DNA of 64,000 nt from Frigidibacter oleivorans (GCF_003993775.1 NZ_RJRZ01000008.1:96334-160333), one strand, 5' to 3'; shown: positions 37,441-48,747, counted from the stretch's first letter. Numbers and translations are program-made. Notes: generated by a model from the sequence alone, not told the origin.

Positions 37441-38823
37441 ATGGCGATGGAAGCGACGGCCGTGGACAGCGGCCCTGCGCCCTATTTCAACGAGATCCTG
37501 TCCCGCGCCGCGATCCTCGTGATCGACGACGAAGAGGGGATGCGGCACTTCCTGGGCCGGTCGCTGGGCCGGCGCTGCCGCCGCGTCGATCTGGCCGCCG
37601 ATACCGATCAGGCGCAGGCCCTGCTGGCCGCGGGCCATTACGACGTGGTGATCCTCGACAACATCATGGCCGACCGCCGCGGGGTGGACTGGCTGGCCGC
37701 GCAGCGCGCCTCGGGGCTGGTGCCGCCGGCGATCCTGATCACCGCCTATGCCGATCTGGAAACCGCGATCCTCGCCCTGCAGGCGGGGGCCTCGGATTTC
37801 GTGCTGAAACCCTTCCGGTCGAACCAGATCCTGAACGCCGTCGCCCGCTGTCTGGAACGCGCCCGGCTGGAGCGCGAGAACCACGTGTTGCGCCATCAGC
37901 TGCGCGCCACCGACGACCACATCCTGCTGCGCGACCGGCTGATAGGGGAAAGCGCCGCGATCCGGGACATCCGCGACATGATCATGCGGGTGGCGCCGCT
38001 GCCCTCCTCGGTGATGCTGACCGGGCAATCCGGCACCGGCAAGGAGGTGGCGGCGCGGATGATCCACGAACTGTCGCCCCGCGCCGACCGGCCCTTCGTG
38101 CCGGTCAACTGCGCGGCAATCCCCGCCGACATGGTGGAAACCGAACTTTTCGGCCACATCAAGGGCGCCTTCACCGGCGCACATCAGAACCGCGAGGGCC
38201 TGTTCACCCATGCCAGGGGCGGCACGCTGCTGCTGGACGAGATCGGCGAGCTGCCGCTGCCGATGCAGGCCAAGCTGTTGCGGGTGCTGGAGGATCGGCG
38301 CATCCGCCCGCTGGGGGCCGAACGCGAGGTGGCGGTGGACGTGCGGCTGATCTTCGCCACCAATGCCGACCTGGACCGGGCGGTGGGCGAAGGGCGGTTC
38401 CGGCCGGACCTGCTGTACCGGCTGAACGTGCTGACGATCCACATGCCGCCTTTGGCCGAGCGGGGCGAGGATGTGCAGGATCTGGCCGACCTGTTCATGG
38501 CCAAGCTGTCGCGCCAGCTGGGGATGCCCGCGGTGGCGATCACCCCCGAGGTGCGGGCCGATTTCGCCGCCTATCACTGGCCGGGCAATGTCCGCGAATT
38601 GCGCAACACCATCGAGCGCGCGCTGATCCAGGGCCGGTTCGCCGCCCTGTCGCAACCCCGGGCCGGCGCCGACGAGGCGCTGCAGGGCTCGCTGGCCGAG
38701 ATCGAGCGCCGGGCGATCCTCGCCGCACTGGCGGCTTGCGAGGGCGACCGAGAGGCGGCGGCGGCGCGGCTCGGCATCTCGCGCAAGACCATCGACCGCC
38801 GGCTGCAGGACTGGCATGGCTGA
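37441..38823 (+). CDS. sigma-54-dependent response regulator (NtrC family)
   Basis: A 460-residue enhancer-binding activator. The receiver domain (about 23-140) has the acidic pocket DDEE, phospho-acceptor Asp73 in VVILDNIM and Lys123 in FVLKPFR. The AAA+ domain has Walker A GQSGTGKE (about 195-202), the sigma-54 contact loop GAFTGA (242-247), Walker B TLLLDEIGEL and the R-finger region. A Fis-type HTH closes the protein (REAAAARLGISRKTIDRRLQ). Its stop overlaps the kinase start by 8 bases, marking a cognate pair. Likely targets are the paired palindromes and -24/-12 promoter after the kinase gene. Confidence 0.93.
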   Translation: MAMEATAVDSGPAPYFNEILSRAAILVIDDEEGMRHFLGRSLGRRCRRVDLAADTDQAQALLAAGHYDVVILDNIMADRRGVDWLAAQRASGLVPPAILITAYADLETAILALQAGASDFVLKPFRSNQILNAVARCLERARLERENHVLRHQLRATDDHILLRDRLIGESAAIRDIRDMIMRVAPLPSSVMLTGQSGTGKEVAARMIHELSPRADRPFVPVNCAAIPADMVETELFGHIKGAFTGAHQNREGLFTHARGGTLLLDEIGELPLPMQAKLLRVLEDRRIRPLGAEREVAVDVRLIFATNADLDRAVGEGRFRPDLLYRLNVLTIHMPPLAERGEDVQDLADLFMAKLSRQLGMPAVAITPEVRADFAAYHWPGNVRELRNTIERALIQGRFAALSQPRAGADEALQGSLAEIERRAILAALAACEGDREAAAARLGISRKTIDRRLQDWHG

Positions 38824-40825
38824 GGCCGGCATGGCGGGGGCGGAGCCCGCGGCGTCGGGGCGGCCCGGCTGGCGCGGTCCCTGGCGCGGGTCGATCCGCC
38901 ACCGGCTGCTGGCGATCGCGCTGCTGCCGACGCTGGTGATCCTGCCCGCGCTGCTCGGCGTGACGATGGTGCGCTGGTCGGCGAAATTCGACGACCTGCT
39001 GATCACCAAGGTCAACAGCGACCTGACGGTGGCGCGGCAATACCTGACCCGCATCCTCGAGACGAATGGCGACCAGATTGCGGCGCTCGGCCAGTCGGTC
39101 GCCTTCGCCACCGCGCCCGACCTGCCCGCGCTGCTGGACCGGCGGCGGCGCGAGATGGGGCTGGACTTCCTGCTGCTGGTGCCGCCCGGCCCGGGCGGTG
39201 GGCCGCTGGCCGACACCGCCGAGGTGCGGCTGGCGGCGGCGGGGCAGGTGGCGGCGGGGCAGGCCGCGACCGGCATCGGCATCATGGCGGGGGCGGATCT
39301 GGCGCGGCTGTCGCCGGACCTAGCCGAGCGGGCGCGGCTGGCGCTGGTGCCCACGCCCAATGCCCAGCCCACCCGCCGCAGCGCCGAGGATCGCGGCATG
39401 CTGATCGTGTCGGCCGTGCTGGTCGCGGCGCGGTCCGGGGCGGGTATGGATGCGGGTATGGACGGGGGGACTGCCGTTCTGGCGGGCGGGGTGCTGCTGA
39501 ACCGCAATCTCGGCTTCATCGACACGATCAACGACCTCGTCTACCGCGCCGGCAGCCTGCCCGAGGGCAGCGAGGGCACGGCGACGCTGTTCCTCGACGA
39601 TGTCCGCATCTCGACCGATGTGCGCCTGTTCGAGGATCGCCGCGCGCTCGGCACCCGGGTCTCGGCCGAGGTGCGGCGGAAGGTGCTGGAGGGCGGCGAG
39701 ACCTGGCTCGACCGCGCCTTCGTGGTCAACGACTGGTATATCTCGGCCTATGAGCCGATCCGCGACCGCGCCGGCAGCCCGATCGGGATGCTCTATGTGG
39801 GATTTCTCGAGGCGCCCTTCGCCGCGGCGAAACGGGCGACGATCTGGCTGGTCCTGCTGGGCTTCGCGGGTGTCACCGCGGTGTCGATCCCGGTTTTCCT
39901 GCGATGGGCGCAGGGCGTGTTCCGCCCGCTGGAGAAGGTGACCGACACCATCGCGCAGGTCGAGGCGGGGCGGATGGAGGCGCGCACCGGCGTCACCGAC
40001 CGCGGCGACGAGGTGGGGCGGGTGGCGAGCCATCTCGACCACCTGCTGGACCTGCTGCAACAGCGCGACCGCGAACTGCGCCGCTGGAACGACGAACTGA
40101 ACGCCCGGGTCGAGGACACGACGCGCAAGCTGCTGCTGTCGGAAAAGCTCGCCACCATCGGCGAGATCACCGCCTCGGCCGCGCATGAGATCAACAACCC
40201 CGTCGCGGTGATCCAGGGCAATCTGGACCTGCTGCGCGACATCCTTGCCGATGCGGGCGTGACGGCGGAGACGGAACTGCGGCTGATGGACGAACAGGTG
40301 CAGCGGATCAGCCGCATCGTGGACCGGCTGCTGCAATTCGCCCGGCCCGAGGAATATGCCGGCTGGACCGCCCGCACCGATCCGCGCGACGCGCTGTCGG
40401 ATTGCCTGCCGCTGGTGCGGCACATGCTGACGCGGGCGGGGGCGGTGCTGCGCGCCGACGGGCGATCCAGCCGGCAGGTGCTGATGAACCGGGTGGAACT
40501 GCAGCAGGTGCTGGTCAACCTGATCGTCAATGCCATCAACGCCATGCCCGCGGGCGGCGAGGTCCTCGTCGTCAGCCGCAACGCGGACCGGGAGGGCGCG
40601 CCGGGGGTCGAGATCGCGGTCGAGGATCAGGGCACCGGCATGGCGCCCGAGGTGCTGGACCGGATCTTCGAGCCCTTCTACACCACCCGCGGGCAGGCGG
40701 GGGGCACGGGGCTGGGACTGTCGGTCTGCCGCACGCTGGTGGAACGGCAGGGCGGCATGATTTCGGCCGCCAGCCGCCCGGGGCAGGGCAGCCGCTTTGC
40801 CCTCTGGCTGCCCGAGGCGCGCTGA
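38816..40825 (+). CDS. sensor histidine kinase with periplasmic cache domain
   Basis: A 669-residue inner-membrane kinase. Membrane segments at about 30-52 and 340-362 enclose a large periplasmic domain of the cache type, known to bind small ligands such as carboxylates. HAMP follows (about 363-415), then the dimerisation helix with phospho-acceptor His457 in ASAAHEINNP, and an HATPase domain (N box LIVNAINAM, G1 EDQGTGMAPEV, G2 GGTGLGLSVC). The layout resembles DctB-like sensors that partner with sigma-54 activators. It overlaps the activator gene and precedes the OFA transporter; formate or oxalate as signal is inference from that context. Confidence 0.92.
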   Translation: MAEAGMAGAEPAASGRPGWRGPWRGSIRHRLLAIALLPTLVILPALLGVTMVRWSAKFDDLLITKVNSDLTVARQYLTRILETNGDQIAALGQSVAFATAPDLPALLDRRRREMGLDFLLLVPPGPGGGPLADTAEVRLAAAGQVAAGQAATGIGIMAGADLARLSPDLAERARLALVPTPNAQPTRRSAEDRGMLIVSAVLVAARSGAGMDAGMDGGTAVLAGGVLLNRNLGFIDTINDLVYRAGSLPEGSEGTATLFLDDVRISTDVRLFEDRRALGTRVSAEVRRKVLEGGETWLDRAFVVNDWYISAYEPIRDRAGSPIGMLYVGFLEAPFAAAKRATIWLVLLGFAGVTAVSIPVFLRWAQGVFRPLEKVTDTIAQVEAGRMEARTGVTDRGDEVGRVASHLDHLLDLLQQRDRELRRWNDELNARVEDTTRKLLLSEKLATIGEITASAAHEINNPVAVIQGNLDLLRDILADAGVTAETELRLMDEQVQRISRIVDRLLQFARPEEYAGWTARTDPRDALSDCLPLVRHMLTRAGAVLRADGRSSRQVLMNRVELQQVLVNLIVNAINAMPAGGEVLVVSRNADREGAPGVEIAVEDQGTGMAPEVLDRIFEPFYTTRGQAGGTGLGLSVCRTLVERQGGMISAASRPGQGSRFALWLPEAR

Positions 40826-40844
40826 CGCCGGGCTCCGCTTGCCG

Positions 40845-40878
40845 GACAGGCTGTCCCCGCGCCTGCGACAAATTGTCC
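40845..40878 (+). promoter_or_regulatory. two 13-bp palindromes, candidate upstream activator sites
   Basis: GGACAGGCTGTCC (40845-40857) and CGACAAATTGTCC (40866-40878) share the consensus SGACARRYTGTCC. Their centres are 21 bp apart, two helical turns, and lie about 107 and 86 bp before the predicted sigma-54 transcript start. This is the usual geometry for NtrC-type activator sites. Confidence 0.7.
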
Positions 40879-40932
40879 GATCCGGTCCCTGGAAAGCCCC
40901 GCCTTTGCCCGGAAAAGCGCCCTGCGGCGGTC

Positions 40933-40948
40933 TGGCACGATCTGCGCA
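40933..40948 (+). promoter_or_regulatory. sigma-54 (-24/-12) promoter of the OFA transporter
   Basis: TGGCACGATCTGCGCA matches the TGGCACG-N4-TTGCW consensus in the whole -24 element and in the GCA of the -12 element; only the TT before it differs. It predicts a start near 40958 and a leader of about 100 bases. Confidence 0.75.
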
Positions 40949-41061
40949 TAAGAAAGGGGAGCGAGCCTTCCGGTGCCGGAGGAGTGTCGCCGTCCGTCGG
41001 GCGGGGCATGGCCAGCGGAAGGTCCGTCACAATCGCCCCGGCGAGGGGATGGGAGGGACAT

Positions 41062-42714
41062 ATGACATCAGTGATCGAAGGCTATTCCGGCGGCGCGCCC
41101 GGCTTCCTGGACCGCGAGCGGATCATCGCCAAGCCCGGCTTCAACCGCTGGCTGGTGCCGCCGGCGGCGCTGGCCATCCACCTGTGCATCGGCATGGCCT
41201 ATGGCTTTTCGGTATTCTGGCTGCCGCTGACCAACGCCATTTCCGGCCCCGTGCCCGACAGCTGCGGCGGGATGGGCCTGTTCACCGCGCTCTTCACCAC
41301 GCAATGCAACTGGCGCATCGCCGATCTGGGCTGGATCTACACGCTGTTCTTCGTGCTGCTCGGCTGTTCGGCGGCGATCTGGGGTGGCTGGCTGGAACGG
41401 GTGGGGCCGCGCAAGGCGGGCTTCGTCTCGGCCTGCTGCTGGTGCGGCGGCATCGCCATCGGCGCGGTGGGGGCGATGACGCATCAGCTGTGGCTGATGT
41501 GGCTGGGCCTCGGCGTGATCGGCGGCATCGGTCTGGGGCTGGGCTACATCTCGCCGGTCTCGACGCTGATCAAGTGGTTCCCTGACCGGCGCGGCATGGC
41601 GACCGGCATGGCGATCATGGGTTTCGGCGGCGGCGCGATGGTGGGCTCGCCGCTCGCACAGCGGCTGATGGAGCATTTCCGGTCGGATCAGGGGCCGGGC
41701 GTCTGGCAGACCTTCCTGGTGATGGCCTCGATCTACCTGCTGTTCATGATGGCCGGATCGTTCGGCTATCGCATTCCGCCGGCGGGCTGGCGGCCCGAGG
41801 GCTGGACCCCGCCGGCGGCCTCGCGCAACACGATGATCACCCAGCATCACGTGCATCTGCGCGACGCGCACAAGACGCGGCAGTTCTGGCTGATCTGGAT
41901 CGTGCTCTGCATGAACGTCTCGGCCGGGATCGGCATCCTCGGGGCGGCCTCGCCCTTGCTGCAGGAAATCTTCGCGGGGCGGCTGATCGGCCTGCCGGAG
42001 CTGAGCTTTGCCGAGCTGAACGCGGACCAGAAGATCGCCATCGCGGGCATTGCCGCGGGCTTCACCAGCCTTCTGTCGCTGTTCAACATCGTCGGGCGGT
42101 TCTTCTGGGCCTCGATGTCGGACAAGCTGGGCCGCAAGAACACCTATTTCGCCTTCTTCATCATCGGCATCATCCTTTATGCCTCGGCGCCGACTTTCGC
42201 GCAGATGGGCAACCAGCTGCTGTTCGTCGCGGCCTTCTGCATCATCCTGTCAATGTATGGCGGCGGCTTCGCCACCATCCCCGCCTATCTGGCCGACATC
42301 TTCGGCACCCAGTTCGTCGGCGCGATCCACGGGCGGCTGCTGACCGCCTGGGCCACGGCGGGGATCCTCGGGCCGGTGGTGGTGAACTACATCCGGCAGT
42401 TCCAGATCGACCGCGGCCTGACCGGGGCGGATGCCTATTCCGCCACGATCTACGTGCTGTGCGGGATGCTGGTCATCGGCCTGATCGCCAACGCGCTGGT
42501 GCGGCCGCTGGACGAGAAGTGGTTCATGCCGGCCAGCGAGGTGGCGGCGCTGCAGGCGCGTTCGGCCTCGGCCGATGCGCGGGTCGAGCACGGCTCCTTC
42601 GGGATCGACAAGGGCCGCTTCGACCTGATGACGGCGCTGGCCTGGGCCGGGGTCGGGATCCCGGTGCTGTGGGGGGCCTGGTACACGCTGGTGAAGACCG
42701 CGGCCCTGTTCTGA
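41062..42714 (+). CDS. OFA family MFS transporter (oxalate/formate antiporter type)
   Basis: A 550-residue major facilitator with about 12 membrane segments. It matches the OFA group, which includes the oxalate/formate antiporter OxlT: PAALAIHLCIGMAYGFSVFWLPL at the start, WFPDRRGMATGMAIMGFGGGAM after segment 4-5, and GRFFWASMSDKLGRKN in the second half. An unusual insert with two Cys (ISGPVPDSCGGMGLFTALF) lies between segments 1 and 2. GGGAGGG precedes the ATG at 41062. It is followed by a terminator, then fds genes. Transport of formate, oxalate or a related carboxylate is inferred from family and context. Confidence 0.88.
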   Translation: MTSVIEGYSGGAPGFLDRERIIAKPGFNRWLVPPAALAIHLCIGMAYGFSVFWLPLTNAISGPVPDSCGGMGLFTALFTTQCNWRIADLGWIYTLFFVLLGCSAAIWGGWLERVGPRKAGFVSACCWCGGIAIGAVGAMTHQLWLMWLGLGVIGGIGLGLGYISPVSTLIKWFPDRRGMATGMAIMGFGGGAMVGSPLAQRLMEHFRSDQGPGVWQTFLVMASIYLLFMMAGSFGYRIPPAGWRPEGWTPPAASRNTMITQHHVHLRDAHKTRQFWLIWIVLCMNVSAGIGILGAASPLLQEIFAGRLIGLPELSFAELNADQKIAIAGIAAGFTSLLSLFNIVGRFFWASMSDKLGRKNTYFAFFIIGIILYASAPTFAQMGNQLLFVAAFCIILSMYGGGFATIPAYLADIFGTQFVGAIHGRLLTAWATAGILGPVVVNYIRQFQIDRGLTGADAYSATIYVLCGMLVIGLIANALVRPLDEKWFMPASEVAALQARSASADARVEHGSFGIDKGRFDLMTALAWAGVGIPVLWGAWYTLVKTAALF

Positions 42715-42715
42715 C

Positions 42716-42768
42716 CCCGGATGTGACGCGCCGCCCCCGCCCGGCCGGCGGGGGCGGACGATCCGGGG
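42716..42768 (+). terminator. nested terminator after the transporter gene
   Basis: An 11-bp perfect stem (42731-42741 with 42747-42757) is enclosed by a second matching pair CCCCGGAT (42716-42723) and ATCCGGGG (42761-42768). It separates the OFA gene from the fds operon, though no T run follows, so read-through is possible. Confidence 0.65.
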
Positions 42769-42795
42769 CCGGTCCCGCGCGACGATAGACGTTTT

Positions 42796-42821
42796 CAATC
42801 GTTTCACGGGATTTGCGATTG
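42796..42821 (+). promoter_or_regulatory. inverted repeat upstream of fdsG
   Basis: CAATCG (42796-42801) and CGATTG (42816-42821) are 14 bases apart in an AT-richer patch, 46 bases before the fdsG start. It may be a regulator site; LysR-type FdsR controls fds operons in some bacteria, but no such gene is in the window. Confidence 0.35.
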
Positions 42822-42866
42822 GAACTCGCAGCGACAGCGGCGCTATACTGGCCGCAGGAGACAGAC

Positions 42867-43345
42867 ATGACCATACACCCAGGGCCGGTGTCCGTGCACG
42901 CGCAGACCGTGGCGGACATCCTCGAACGGCACCAAGGCCAGGAGGGCGCGCTGCTGCCGATCCTCCATGACGTGCAGGAGGCGGTGGGCTTCATCCCGCC
43001 CGACGTGCTGCCGCAGATCGCGCGGGCGCTGCTGATCTCGGATGCCGAGATCCATGGCGTCGTGACCTTCTACCACGACTTCCGGCAAGCCCCCGCCGGC
43101 CGCCACGTCCTGCGCCTCTGCCGGGCCGAGGCCTGTCAGGCGATGGGCGGCGAGGCGCTGGCGGATCACGCGCGCGAAAGGCTGGGGATCGACTGGCACG
43201 AGACAACCCCCGACGGGCGGGTGACGCTGGAGCCGGTCTTCTGCCTGGGGCTCTGCGCCTGCGGACCGGCGGCGATGGTCGATGACCGTCCGGTGGCCCG
43301 GCTGGATGCCGCGGCGCTGGACCGGCTGGTCGGGGGGATGGGCTG

Positions 43346-43346
<1 letters not shown>
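42867..43346 (+). CDS. fdsG: NAD-dependent formate dehydrogenase, gamma subunit
   Basis: A 159-residue NuoE-like [2Fe-2S] subunit passing electrons inside the soluble molybdenum formate dehydrogenase. The four cluster cysteines are in LRLCRAEACQAMG and PVFCLGLCACGPA. HDVQEAVGFIP and VTFYHDFR match NuoE-type proteins. GCAGGAG lies 6-7 bases before the ATG at 42867. Its stop shares one base with the fdsB start. Confidence 0.93.
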
Positions 43347-44871
<1,525 letters not shown>

Positions 44872-44875
<4 letters not shown>

Positions 44876-47769
44876 AAGACTTCATCCTTCCCGACGACCG
44901 CGACATGGGCACCCCGGCCAGCCGGTCGAAGACGATGGTGACGCTGGAAATCGACGGCTTCCCCGTCACCGTTCCCGAAGGCACCAGCATCATGCGCGCG
45001 GCGGCGGAGGCGGGCATTTCCGTGCCGAAGCTCTGCGCCACCGACAGCGTCGATGCCTTCGGCTCCTGCCGGCTGTGCCTGGTGGAGATCGAGGGCCGCA
45101 ACGGCACCCCGGCCAGCTGCACCACGCCCGTCGCGCCGGGACTGAAGGTCCACACCCAGACCGGCAAGCTGAAACAGCTGCGCCGCGGGGTGATGGAGCT
45201 GTACATCTCGGACCACCCGCTGGACTGCCTGACCTGCGCCGCCAACGGCGATTGCGAATTGCAGGACATGGCCGGCGCGGTCGGCCTGCGCGACGTGCGC
45301 TATGAGGCGGTGGATACCCATTTCCAGCCCCGCGACGCCGCGGGCGGGGCCAATCCGCAATGGCTGCCCAAGGACGAGTCGAACCCCTATTTCACCTATG
45401 ACCCGTCGAAATGCATCGTCTGCAGCCGCTGCGTCCGCGCCTGCGAAGAGATACAGGGGACCTTCGCGCTGACCATTTCCGGCCGGGGCTTCGACAGCCG
45501 CGTGCATGCCGGTCTGGCCGATGACAGCTTCCTGACCTCGGATTGCGTCAGCTGCGGCGCCTGCGTGCAGGCCTGCCCCACCGCCACCCTGACCGAGAAA
45601 TCGGTGATCGAGATCGGCACGCCCGAACGCAGCGTGATCACCACCTGCGCCTATTGCGGCGTCGGCTGCCAGTTCAAGGCCGAGCTGCGCGGGGATGAGC
45701 TGGTGCGGATGGTGCCGTGGAAGCATGGCAAGGCCAATCGCGGCCACAGCTGCGTCAAGGGACGCTTCGCCTGGGGCTATGCCACCCATCGCGACCGCAT
45801 CCTCAGCCCGATGATCCGCGACCGCATCGACGAGCCCTGGCGCGAGGTCAGCTGGGAGGAGGCGATGACCTTCGCGGCCGACCGGATGCGCGCCATCCAG
45901 GACCGGCACGGGCGCCAGTCGATCGGTGTCATCACCTCCAGCCGCTGCACCAACGAGGAAACCTATCTGGTGCAGAAGCTGGCTCGCGCCGTCTTCCGCA
46001 ACAACAACACCGACACCTGCGCCCGCGTCTGCCATTCGCCCACCGGCTATGGCCTCGGCCAGACCTATGGCACCAGCGCCGGCACGCAGGATTTCGACAG
46101 CGTCGAACAGTGCGACGTGGCGGTGGTGATCGGGGCCAACCCGCATTCCGGCCACCCGGTCTTCGCCAGCCGCCTGAAGAAGCGGCTGCGTCAGGGCGCG
46201 AAGCTGATCCTGATCGACCCGCGCCGGACCGAGATGCATGACGGCCCGCATTTCCGCGCGGCCCATCACCTCGCGCTGAAGCCCGGCACCAATGTCGCCG
46301 TGGTCAGCGCGCTGGCGCATGTGATCGTGACCGAGAAGCTCTATGACGAGGCCTTCATCCGCAGCCGCTGCGACTGGGACGAATTCCAGGACTATGCCGA
46401 GTTCATCGCCGATCCGCGCCACAGCCCCGAGGCGGTGGAACCGCTGACCGGCGTTCCGGCCGGGGAAATGCGGGCGGCGGCGCGGCTTTATGCCGGGGCG
46501 GGCAATGGCGCGATCTACTACGGGCTGGGCGTGACCGAGCATTCGCAGGGGTCGACCACCGTCATCGGCATCGCCAACCTCGCCATGCTGACCGGCAATA
46601 TCGGCCGGCCCGGCGTGGGGGTGAACCCGCTGCGCGGCCAGAACAACGTGCAGGGCTCCTGCGACATGGGCAGCTTCCCGCATGAGCTGCCGGGATACCG
46701 TCACGTCAAGAACCCCGAGGTGCGGGCGATCTACGAACGCGTCTGGGGCGTCGAGATCGACCCCGAGCCGGGCCTGCGTATCCCGAACATGCTGGACGCG
46801 GCGGTGGAGGGCAGCTTCAAGGGCCTCTACTGCCAGGGCGAGGACATCCTGCAATCCGATCCCGACACGCAGCATGTGGCGGCGGCGCTGGCGGCGATGG
46901 ACTGCGTCATCGTCCATGACCTGTTCCTGAACGAGACGGCGAATTACGCGCATGTGTTCTTCCCCGGCTCGTCCTTCCTCGAAAAGGACGGCACCTTCAC
47001 CAATGCCGAACGCCGCATCAACCCGGTCCGCCGGGTGATGGCGCCGAAGCAGGGGCTGGCCGACTGGGAAGTGACCCAGATGTTCGCCAACACGATGCTG
47101 AAGGCCGCGGGGGCGCCGGAATGGCACTATGCCCACCCGTCCGAGATCATGGACGAGATCGCGGCGACCACCCCCAGCTTCGCGGGGGTCAGCTTCGACC
47201 GGCTGGACCGGCTGGGCTCCATCCAGTGGCCTTGCAACGATGCCGCGCCCGAAGGCACGCCGATGATGCATGTCGAAGGCTTCGTCCGCGGCCGCGGCCG
47301 GTTCATCCGCACCGAATATGTCGCCACCGACGAACGCAGCGGGCCGCGCTATCCGCTGCTGCTGACCACCGGGCGGATCCTGTCGCAATACAATGTCGGC
47401 GCGCAGACAAGGCGCACCGCGAACGTGGCCTGGCATGCCGAGGACGTGCTGGAAATCCATCCGCACGATGCCGAAACCCGCGGCATCCGCGACGGGGACT
47501 GGGTGCGGCTGGCCAGCCGGTCGGGCGAGACGACGCTGCGCGCCGAGATCACCGACAAGGTCAGCCCCGGCGTGGTCTATACCACCTTCCACCACCCCGA
47601 GACGCAGGCCAATGTCATCACCACCGACTATTCCGACTGGGCGACGAACTGCCCGGAATACAAGGTGACGGCGGTGCAGGTGGCCCCGTCGAACGGGCCG
47701 AGCGACTGGCAGAAGAGCTATCAGGAACAGGCCGACCTCGCCCGCCGCATCCTGCCCGCCGCGGAATAG
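44872..47769 (+). CDS. fdsA: NAD-dependent formate dehydrogenase, alpha (catalytic) subunit
   Basis: A 965-residue molybdenum enzyme oxidising formate to CO2 in the cytoplasm. An N-terminal NuoG-like part carries a [2Fe-2S] ligand set (CRLCL, C further on) and a CxxxCxxC-type set in HPLDCLTCAANGDCELQ. Ferredoxin-like clusters follow (CIVCSRCVRAC and CVSCGACVQACP), and a fourth site CAYCGVGCQF opens the bis-MGD domain. The Mo ligand is Cys387, followed by His388, in CARVCHSPT. A C-terminal molybdopterin-dinucleotide domain closes it. Length and layout match R. capsulatus FdsA. GGAG lies before the ATG. Confidence 0.96.
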
Positions 47770-47859
47770 GGCGGCGAGGGAAGCGACCCGCCCCGGCCGG
47801 TCCGGGGCGGCGCTGCGGCACGGCGAGGCGCGATGGACTGCGCCAGGGGGAACGGGGAC

Positions 47860-48099
47860 ATGACGACATCGGGCGGCGACAAGATCATCCGCATGGCCAA
47901 CCAGATCGCGACCTTCATGGCCTCGCGCTCGGGCGGCGGGGCGGAGGCAGCCGAAGGGCTGGCGGCGCATATCAACGACTTCTGGGAACCCCGGATGCGC
48001 CGGCAGCTGTTCGAGCTGATCGACGCCGAGGCGGCCGGGTTCGAGCCCCTGGTCCGCGAGGCGGCCCCGCATATCCGCCGCCCGGCCGAAACGGCCTGA
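47860..48099 (+). CDS. fdsD: formate dehydrogenase delta subunit
   Basis: A 79-residue small subunit needed for active FdsABG in R. capsulatus. The family pattern DKIIRMANQIATFMASRSGG, followed by INDFWEPRMRRQLFELI, is clear. The start at 47860 matches homologues; an in-frame ATG at 47833 adds nine residues. In other operons fdsC lies between fdsA and fdsD; here only 90 bases do. A strong terminator follows. Confidence 0.88.
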   Translation: MTTSGGDKIIRMANQIATFMASRSGGGAEAAEGLAAHINDFWEPRMRRQLFELIDAEAAGFEPLVREAAPHIRRPAETA

Positions 48100-48114
48100 G
48101 CCTTCGCGGGAGCT

Positions 48115-48146
48115 GCCGGCCCGGGCGACGATGCGCCCGGGCCGGC
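48115..48146. terminator. bidirectional terminator between fdsD and the fasciclin gene
   Basis: A perfect 13-bp inverted repeat (48115-48127 with 48134-48146, loop ACGATG) lies between convergent stops. Confidence 0.8.
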
Positions 48147-48153
48147 TGTGGTC

Positions 48154-48699
48154 TTACATCTTCGGCAGCAGCACGGTGTCGATGACGTGGATCACGCCGT
48201 TCGACTGCTTGACGTCGGCGATCGTGACGGTGGCGGTGTTGCCCATCTCGTCCTCGATCATGATCTTGCCGTCCATCTCTTTCGCGGTGAAGGTGCAGCC
48301 GCCCACGGTCGAAACCGGGTGCGCGCCGCCGTCATCGGCGATCATCTTCGACACATCGGCGGCCATCGCATTGGCGGCGACCACGTGGCAGGTCAGGATC
48401 TTGACCAGCTGATCCTTGTTCTCGGGCATCAGCAGCGTCTCGACGGTGCCGGCCGGCAGCTTGGCGAAGGCTTCGTTGGTGGGGGCGAAGACGGTGAAGG
48501 GGCCTTCGCCCTGCAGCGTCTCGACCAGGCCCGCGGCCTGCACGGCGGCGACGAGCGTGGTGTGATCGGCCGAGTTCACCGCGTTCTCGACGATGTTCTT
48601 GTCCTCGTACATCGCGGCACCACCCACCATCGGGTTTTCGGCGAAGGCCGGGGCCGCGGCAAGGGCGAACAGGGCGGCGGCATAGGCGGTCAGATGCAT
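48154..48699 (-). CDS. secreted fasciclin-domain protein
   Basis: A 181-residue exported protein. The signal peptide (1-20, ending AFAEN) is followed by one FAS1 domain: [28 protein letters not shown], then [17 protein letters not shown], and near the end [16 protein letters not shown]1 domains mediate adhesion or periplasmic interactions. GGAGG lies 7 bases before the ATG at 48699. The gene sits next to an ECF sigma/anti-sigma pair, a frequent association, and has a candidate ECF promoter upstream. Confidence 0.93.
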   Translation of the reverse strand: MHLTAYAAALFALAAAPAFAENPMVGGAAMYEDKNIVENAVNSADHTTLVAAVQAAGLVETLQGEGPFTVFAPTNEAFAKLPAGTVETLLMPENKDQLVKILTCHVVAANAMAADVSKMIADDGGAHPVSTVGGCTFTAKEMDGKIMIEDEMGNTATVTIADVKQSNGVIHVIDTVLLPKM

Positions 48700-48718
48700 C
48701 TGGGTTCCTCCGGTTGGA

Positions 48719-48737
48719 CGCGGGGACCGTCCCCGCG
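48719..48737. promoter_or_regulatory. perfect palindrome in the fasciclin leader
   Basis: CGCGGGGACCGTCCCCGCG is a 9-bp inverted repeat around one base. It lies between the candidate -10 box and the ribosome site, so it would form a hairpin in the 5' leader or bind a regulator. Confidence 0.5.
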
Positions 48738-48747
48738 AGCAACCAGA

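Noticed and set aside
37441..38823. Assignment of the activator as NtrC or HupR
   Set aside because: Domains fit the whole family, but the gene context (its own kinase with a cache domain, OFA transporter, fds) differs from ntrBC and hydrogenase loci, so no specific name is given.
36064..39531. 1155-codon minus-strand frame running across rpoN and the activator/kinase genes
   Set aside because: It overlaps three genes with clear domains and has no recognisable motif; another GC shadow.
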